Source of the DNA: Nematostella vectensis | Lineage: Eukaryota; Cnidaria; Anthozoa; Actiniaria; Edwardsiidae | NCBI RefSeq assembly: GCF_932526225.1 | Contig: NC_064037.1 | Span: 1,610,001 to 1,674,000, forward strand | DNA length: 64,000 nucleotides | Direction of reading: 5' to 3' | Shown here: positions 54,701-63,700 of the stretch, piece after piece | Layout: each line of letters opens with the position of its first letter | Position numbering within the stretch: position 1 is the first letter of the stretch | Translations under genes and position numbers: made by a program | The notes under the pieces: generated by a model | What the model was told of the DNA's origin: nothing | What the model saw: the letters and a program-made list of their open reading frames with translations, nothing else | Database searches by the model: none

Positions 54701-57700
54701 GCAGTTTACAGCGAAGTGAACACCAAGCTCGCAAAGATCAAGACGCCACTAGATGCTATTGAAGCGAAGGTGAACAATCGTCAGGAAAAGCTACAACTTG
54801 CTGTGCTACAGACACAGGAATTCCAGACTACGCTTGATGACTTTACGGAGAAGCTGGCGAAGATTGAGGACGACCTGGAACATGTCGGGCCGGTAAGCGC
54901 TGTGTACGATGTTGTGAAACGGCAGAAACACAAGGTCGAGGAGGCTAGAGACGACTGCAAACAGCTGGAGCCAGTGTTTGAAAAGGTATCAAGCTGTGGA
55001 AATGATGTGCTCGAGTCTCTGGAAGCTGGAGAGGAGAAAGACGACCTGAAAGGAAAGCTTGATGACATGGAGCAACGATGGAAGAGCGTAAAAGAGAATT
55101 TTGATGAGAAAAAAGATCAGTTGGATGAGGTTGTTCCTGTTGCGAAGGCCTATCACGATCTGTCGCAGATGTTCCAGGAATGGTTACAAAACGCGGAGAA
55201 ATATCTCTCCACCTTAGACCCGATCTCGTGCGATGAGAAGAGCCTCGCCCGAGAAGAGAGATCACTCGAAGGAATCCTCGCTACCGCCGAGGACCACAAA
55301 CCAAACTTGGATTCACTCAACGACGCAGCAACCTCACTCGATGCGTTGTGTGACAATGCCGAGGTAACACAAGCCGAAGTGAAGGACATAAACAAGCGTT
55401 GGGCAGCGGTGTTGGAGGGGATGGCTGATCGCAAGCAGCACCTTGCAGACGTCAGGGTTCTGTTGGCAGCGCTGAAGGCAACGGTGGAGCCTGTGGAAGA
55501 ACTTTTGGACCAGGCGGCCCCAATCCTGCAGGCGCCTGTCTCGTACGGTACTGACATACCGACAACTGAGGAGGAGCTCCGGAAAATCGAGGTGAGATTA
55601 AAGGATTTCTGACAGCCGCTTTTTGATCATCCTAGCAAATACCAAGCCACTACTTAACGTCCACACTAACACGGATTCGTTACTAAATGAAGGCAATAAC
55701 AAATGTATAGCTGGGCTCTTTAAATCGAGATTTTCAATATTGCTGCAGTGTTACCGCGCACTTCCTTAATTTTGTGTGAACTGGACAGGGTTTGGATAAA
55801 CATACATTATTATTTTTTTCATAAAAGAAATTTGCCAAAAAAAGTTTAACTTTATTGACAAAAAATGTTACTTGTATCCAGTTTGGCGAACTTTGTGGAT
55901 AACTGAGATTTCCCGCGTTCTTTGTAGGACTTGTTAAACCAGCTTGAAGAGCAGCGCCCCGGAGTAGACACGCTAGACGATAACTTGGGCTCACTTATGG
56001 ATGCAGTTGACAAGTCCCCGGATGCAAGGCGAGTCAAATTTGAAGTTGATATGGTGGAGGGGCGCTACAACGACGCGCTCGCCCAACTTATGGACCGGAA
56101 GTACAACCTTGAGAACGATGTGACTAACGCGAGACAATTCAACGCCACGCTAGAAGAGCTAGACAACTGGATACCGGAAGTGAAGGAGCGCGTTGCTAAG
56201 CAGCAGCCAATCAGCACCGAACCCGAAACAGTGCGAAAACAGCTTGAGGAAGCGCAGGTGAGCTTGGAGAGACAGAGATGGAAATAAAACTTAGCAAAAC
56301 CTTTTTGTACTGAGAGAAGTGAATAATTTCGGTCAATGTTTTCGCTACAGTCATATCGTATGTTTTTCTTCTTTTGCTAAGATGTAAATTATAGTATACT
56401 TTTTTTTCAAAATCGCGGCCTGTTTGCCGCTTATTATCCATTCAGACCTTGTTGTTAGATACGCCTCACTTAGAAACATGTTTCTCATCATACACGCCAA
56501 ATTCTCCTTACCTAATTTCCACGCACTTTATTATTTCCTATAAGAGAATCCATGTTTTGATCACGGGACCCCGTCTGGCAGGTGGACACCATAGAAAAGC
56601 AGGGCTGGTATTGTCACTTCAGCGGCGTTCACTTTGCGCGCATTAATATTTAATCATAAATAGTTCTCGGATCCGCCGTCTTAATATGCCGTAATTTCCC
56701 CCCGAAGCAGCGCTTAAGTGCCAGAAGGGGATTATAAGACCGAGAAATGTTCCATGGAGCGTGTACTAAGGCCTCGCGTGCGTTCAAATGGATTACCGTC
56801 CGGTCGAGTGCGCGGGAAAATACTCCTTCTGGCACCCGAGAATAACACGCTTCACGTTGACATCAAAGAAGACTTTGTCCTTGTAACTATCATTATATCT
56901 TAGTTACTTATTTTTCTATCGTGAACGGTTAACTTTCATTTCAGTAACTCGATCGCATTCCCATAATCTCATACTAATCGTGATTGTTTTTATTTGTTTT
57001 ATCGGCGGAGGAATCTTGTTATGTCCATCGATCCGTGAATGATTGAGAATCGGGATGACATGACAAATTGCAATGATAACTGCAAAGTTACTCCAGTATC
57101 ATTTTGTTTCATATACTTTGATGTAAATTATACTTTCGCTTTGTTTCTGGTGGTTATTCCGTCTCATCCTTTGTAATATGTGGAAAGACTTAGAGCATCT
57201 CGTGTATTGTTGACATCGTGTAATTCAACAACACTCCACATGCGTCTATTGTTTCATTAAACAGTGGGCGCGCGTCGATTGTGACACTCTTGACTTGAAA
57301 TTATCGTTATCTTCAACACTCTATAATGCATCGATTTCTTTATTTAAAAACATTGCAACCTCGTAAAGTACCACATCTTGATGAAAACATGATTGGAACA
57401 ATAGTTAAATAACTTCAATAAAGCGGAGAGTAGCTTGTTTAAAGTGTTCTATGCCCACTAGCTTGCATGAGTCTTGCTGTAAAATGTACACCTTAACTTT
57501 CTCATTTAAGCCGCTTGTGTCATCCGCGGTATTCGCACTATTTTAAACTGCGGAAGTATTTTTGCAATAATTTTTGCTTCTGCCTACTAGCATCCGTTGT
57601 TTCAGCAGTACTAACAAGGCACATTTTTCAATCAGCTGCTCAAAGATGACATCGCCAAACACAATGCCATCCTCGAGATGGCTGAAAACGCCGGCCAGCA

Positions 57701-60700
57701 GCTGATCTCCAGCAGTAAACATGACCCTGCAGTTGTAGCAGACGTCTATGGAAAGCTCAACAAGGTTAGGACTGCGCTGGACTCGCTTGCTGGAAAAGTC
57801 GACCAGAGGCAGGCACGCTTGCAGGGCGTACTCCTACAGAGCCAGGAATTCCAAGTATCCTTTGAGGACTTCTTGGAAAAGCTTGCTGGTGTGGAGGAGC
57901 AGATTGCAAGGCTGGAGCCGGTCTCTGGGCTGCATGAGACTGCTAAAGAACAAGCACAGGACCACAAGGTAGGTGTCCAAGAAATCAAATTGTGGGAAAT
58001 TTCACCTTAATTATAGCTGTTTCCATGTAATACTGCGATGTAAAAAGAGTAGACATCATTACGACTCCCGACAATCAAATACCAAAGGGCTAAGGGAAAA
58101 GGGCTACTAATCTCGCATCTCTCCGCTTTTACCAATCAGACAGCACAAAAGGGAATTCCGTTAGGAATTTAAATTTGAATTGTGTCGAGGTAGCATAAAA
58201 TTGGCCATAAAGCTTTACGAAAAAAAATGGACCTAATGGAGAAAGCTAAACAAATTTTTAATATCATACTTAACTTTAAGCCTGGCACACACTGTGCGTT
58301 TTTGGCCTCGTGAGGCAGTGAGCAAAGTGCACGCTTGAAATTTCCTCACCGTGTGCGCGGGGCTTTACGCATCTCTTACTTTAGTTACATAGAATGTAGA
58401 TTTAAGTTAAAGCTTTAAATTATATATTTTTCAATATCTTTAGGCAATTCGAGAAGCTGTTTCTCAACTGGAGCCAGTAATTGCGCAATTATTAAAAACC
58501 GGGCAAGCCATTCTTGACAGCTCCGAGCATGGTCCAGACCGAGACGTGCTGGAACAGAAGCTACACGACACAACCGCACGGTGGAACAGCGTCAAAGACA
58601 AAACGAGCGTGCGGCACGCCCGCCTGGACAAGGTTGTACCACTTTCCAGGAAACACAAGTACGAGAGTCAGACATTCAAACCCTGGCTGAGCGATGCGGA
58701 GAAGAAATTGCAAAGGGTTGACCCTGAATCATGTGACAAACCAACGCTCGATAAACACCTAAGGACTCTAAAGGAGCTAGACGATGAAGTGGAAGATCGT
58801 AAGCCCGACTTGCAGACGTTAAATGACACCACTGCGGACCTAATAGAGAGCTGCGAAGCCGATAAATACATCATCGAAGGCGACGCCCAGGACTTCAACA
58901 AGCGCTATGACAAACTATCCGCTGGTATTGATCACCTGAAGAAGAAGGTTGAAGACACCAAGGCTGCCGTGGATAAGTACGAAGATGCACTATCACCGGT
59001 GCAAAAAGCCTTGGATGATATCGAGAAAGCTATCTTGGCTCATGAGCCGACTGGTATTGACAAGGCGAAAGGCCAGGACGAAATGGAGCGAATCAAAGAA
59101 CTAGATGCAGCCTTACAAGATCTTAATTCTGAGGTGAAAAAAGTGGAGGATGCTGCTGATGAGGTGGTGACAGCGGTAGGAGAGAAGTCTCCGGCTGCAG
59201 ACGATGCTAGAAAGGATGCTGACGGAGTAAGGCAGAAGTATTCGGACTTGAAAGACAGTTTGGCCGAACTGAAGGATAAGGTCGATGAAGAGGTCGCCAT
59301 GTCGGACAAGTTCCATGATGCTTTGAGCGCCCTGGAGGAGTGGTTACCCAAGGTTCAGGAAGCTGTGTCTAATCAACAACCAATCAGTGGTGATCCCGAG
59401 ACTGTGAAGAAACAACTCCAAGAAGCAGAGGTAGGTGTTATTATTGCTTGAAGAATAGAGCTAATTTCCTATTTATGAACACAACCAGTAAAGTAAACAC
59501 ACACACGTCTATGTACACACTCCTCTAGATCCTCGTTAGGGACATTTTATAGTCGGTGTTCTGGTAATGGGTGCTTCCGCCCAAGTAGTAATTAAATAAG
59601 CTAACAGTAAGAATCATAGATATAATAGAGTTCCCCACGTAACTGAGTATTGGCATTGTTGGGGTCATAGATCCTGGTGGATGCTTTCACTAGAAGCTCA
59701 TATCACCCTGGTGTGTCAAATGTAGTATTTTCCATATCTTCCATATGTTTTAAAAGCGCCAAATTGCCAGTGGTTGTAAATAGTAAGCTTTTCTTGTTTC
59801 AGAACATTCGTGATGACATCAACAAATATAGGGGTCTGCTGGATAAGCTGGAAGACACTGGTAGAGACATCATCGCCTCAAGTAAGGAAGACCCACGGGT
59901 TGTACGCGAAATTCGTGGCGAGCTCAATAGACTCACAGCGCCCATGGATGTTGTAGCGCGAAAAAATGCCGATAGACAGACAAAACTCCAGGGTGTGTTA
60001 CTCCAGTGTCAGGAGCTCCAGGTCTCATGCGACGACTTCATGGACAAACTCCATGACTTCGAAACGCAAGTCACCTCACAAGAACCCGTGTCTGCCATTT
60101 TGGACAAGGTAAAAGAGCAAAAGTCTGATAACGAGGCGTTACAAGACTCCCTTGCCCAACAGCAAGCAGTGATCAATAAACTAATGCAGTCAGGAGAATC
60201 GGTGCTTGAGAACTTGGATGATGACAACGAGAAACAAGCTCTACAGGATAAGATCAGTGAGTTAGAGGCAGGCTTTGAAAGCGCAAAGGATAAAGCAGCC
60301 GAGAGACAAGGGAAACTAGAGAAGGTGGAGCCTGAGGCGCAACAGTTCCGCCAGGAGGCTGATATCATCAGGGCCCTCATAGAGGACGCAGAGAAGCAGG
60401 TACATGCCTTTGAGCCCCTCTCCTCCGACCTTGCGCAGATTGCAAAGCAGAGAGACCTCCTTGAGCAGATCAAGGCATCTGCAGACAAACTCGTGTCAGG
60501 AATGACAGAGCTCGGGCAGACAGCAGACTCTCTGAAGGATAAAGCAGAAGCTGATGAAGACGTCATCCAGGACGAGGTTGACGACCTGTTGCGTAAGATC
60601 AAAGAGCTGACTGCCACTCTTAATAAGAGGGAGGCGGAGCTTAGCGTCGTGGAGCAGGCGGCCGAGGAGTATCATGTCACAGTAGCGCACGTTGAAGACG

Positions 60701-63700
60701 TCTTTACGAGTGCTTATGATGCCGTAGACGCGCCAGCTGTGTTTGGTACCGACACGGACCACGCAGAGGAACAGCTTCACAAGATTAAGGTAGTGTTCAC
60801 CATCAAGATTTTTTCGGTTATATTTTGAATATTTAAATATCTTACTATTTTCACATGCTGATCTATTTTCTTGGACTTGCAGGCGTTGCGTGACCATCTA
60901 AACGAGAAACAAGGCGATGTGGATAAGCTTGGCCTATCGGGCGACACTCTGCTACAGCACGTGCATGACCACCCTGTCGTCTCCGACAAAGTGTCTGATA
61001 TGTCAAGTCGCTATGGAGATTTGAAAGACAGGCTCCAAATTCGAGAGGCTCAGCTCGGCGAAGAGATCGCCAAAGCGCGCGAGTTCAACGACAAAGTGCG
61101 CGAAATAGACGCATTCCTAGAAAACGCGCGGGACGAGCTTGCGAGTGCGGGACGCATCGGTACGGATCCCGAAGTTGTTGCTTTACAATTGAAGGCAATT
61201 GAAGACCTGAAGTCAAAAATCTGGGAACAGAAACCCAAAGTGGACGATGCCCAAGAGTTGTGCGATTGGCTGACCGACAAGAACAAGGACGAACCACTCG
61301 TAGCTGCCGGGATTAAGGACAAGTTTGATAAGGTAAAGCGTCCGTATCACGACCTCGTGGCCAAATTATCGGACCTTGAAGGCAGGCTACAAGCGGCCCA
61401 GATGAGAAGCCAGGAGTTCCAGCAATCTTTCGATGACTTCCGCGGCAGGCTGGACGAGATGGAAGAGTTATCAGCCAAGCAGATGCCGGTATCGGCCGTG
61501 TACGAAACTGTGAAGGACCAACAGAAAGCGGATGAGGTGAGTGTTTGAAGATCCAGCGCAACTTCCGTATTGTGTACCTCCGCTAAGCGGAAACTATATA
61601 ATAAACACATAATTTCTGAGATCGTCTGTTATAGAGGTCCCACTGTATAAGAGTATCTCGCGGTTCCAAGCTTTATTATGTATATATTTTTATGAACCAG
61701 AGAACAGAACGGAGTTAAGTAATTGATCGGGACACCCTTTCTAACTGCGTATGATTTCCCCCAGATTCTCTCGGCTAAGATCAAGCAGCAAGAGCCTGGG
61801 TACGAGCAACTTATGCGTAGTGGAGCTAACCTGCTGGAGACCGCTGACCCTGGGCCCGAGCGAGACGAGTTGGAGGCAAAACTAAACAACACAAAAGAAC
61901 GCTGGGAGGATATCCAGCAGAAGGCCGTTGATCATCAGGAACGCATCAACACAGCAGTACCAGAAGCTACGAAGTACAACGAAGCAGTAAAAACCTTGGT
62001 TCCTTGGTTAGAAGAGACAGAGGCTCAGCTTGCAGCAATGGAACCTATAACACCAGACACCATGGCTTTAGACAATCGGGCCGAAGTACTGGAAGATATA
62101 CGAAAAGATATTGATCGCCAGAAAGCCACCCGAGATACTACCGAAGAAAAATCAAAGGCTTTGATAGGTGTAACGGAGGCAGATAAAGATGTCGTGGAAT
62201 CAGAGGCTTGTGATGCAGTTGAGAGATACGACAAGCTGAACGCTAAATGTGCACTAGAAGAGCAGCAAACAAGTGACGTGAAAGAGGCATTTGCTAAGTA
62301 CGCTGACGGACTCGAGCCCTTGCGGGCACTTCTGGACAAGGCAGAGCCCGTACTTGGGTCCTTAGAGCCAGTCAGCGGTGATGTGAACAAGAACAAGGAG
62401 GAGCTAGAGAACGTCAAGGTAAAAGATTCGATAACAATAGATTTAACTGAGGGAGGGCGACGGCCCCAGCATGCATTGTTGTCGCACTACATACAGTCTA
62501 AACTTTTGTCGCACACCTCTCCTGGCTGGTGCACTGGTGATCTATGTGCATCCACCCTCTGACGATGTGCTACACAAACCACAGGGTAATGTTCAAGCAT
62601 GCGGCCAGAATGGATGGCATGAGATGTTGAGGGCTCACTGGGACACCTTTATACTAGAGCTCAAGGGGCAACCCAGATCACATTTACGTCCAAATATATC
62701 CCTCGTTTCCTGCAATAAGATAGTGACTCAAATATATAACAAAAAAATACTGCAGAGCACTAAAACATATTCATAAAGTAGCGATCTTTCTACCAGGCCT
62801 TCTTGGGCACATACATACCAATACTATGAATCCAAGCCTTACAAGTCTCCACACAACCCGTAGTAAGGTTACTTTAACTAACAGCCGCACGTTCATTACT
62901 TGGTACTTGCCAAGGTTAAGACAGTAACTCATCATTTACGTCTTTTGCAGAAACTTAAAGAAGAACTCGAAGGAGCCAAAGACAAGCTGAACTCTCTGAA
63001 TGATGCGGAGCGAGTTCTTGAGGACGCACTGACCAGCGTCTCTGGAGACCCCTCTACTGTTCAAGAAGAACTGGCAGCTGTCACTCAAAAGTATCATGAC
63101 CTATTAAATATCGCCAATGCCCGAGAGGAGGAGCTTGAGAAAGCTGTGAGCCAAGGTGGCAAGTTGCGAGACATGTTACACAAGGTCGAGGTCTGGATCG
63201 AGGTGACCGAGGAGATAGTGGAGGTCTGGGAACCAGTAAAGACTGACCCAGATGTCGCCAGAAAGCAGTTAGATGCCGCAAAGGTAAAATTAATAAATTG
63301 CGGTGATTAGTAGTTTCCTAGGAGCGATGAGTCCGATCTCTTCAAATCTTTTTTTACTGATTTTCAGGGAATTTTCAAGGCTTTTTTTTTTGTTAGAATA
63401 GCTTTGTGTTCAACCAAGATTCCCATCTATCTCCGCTCAATTATCTCTTTTAAAATTGTAGTTTAATGTAACCAGGTGTATATACCTAATTAATACAAGT
63501 GGTTTGTCGGAATGTATCATAAGGGACTTTAAGCAAGGACGACGACGGCGGCTAGGACAACGCGATCGAAAATATGTTTTCGGCGATCAATAATAATTTA
63601 AATGCAATGGAATAAGCAAAACATTATAGTCTGAGACAGATAAAAATAACTATTTCTACAGCAGCGAACGTAGTTAGTGGAGTTTACAGTGCAAACGTCC

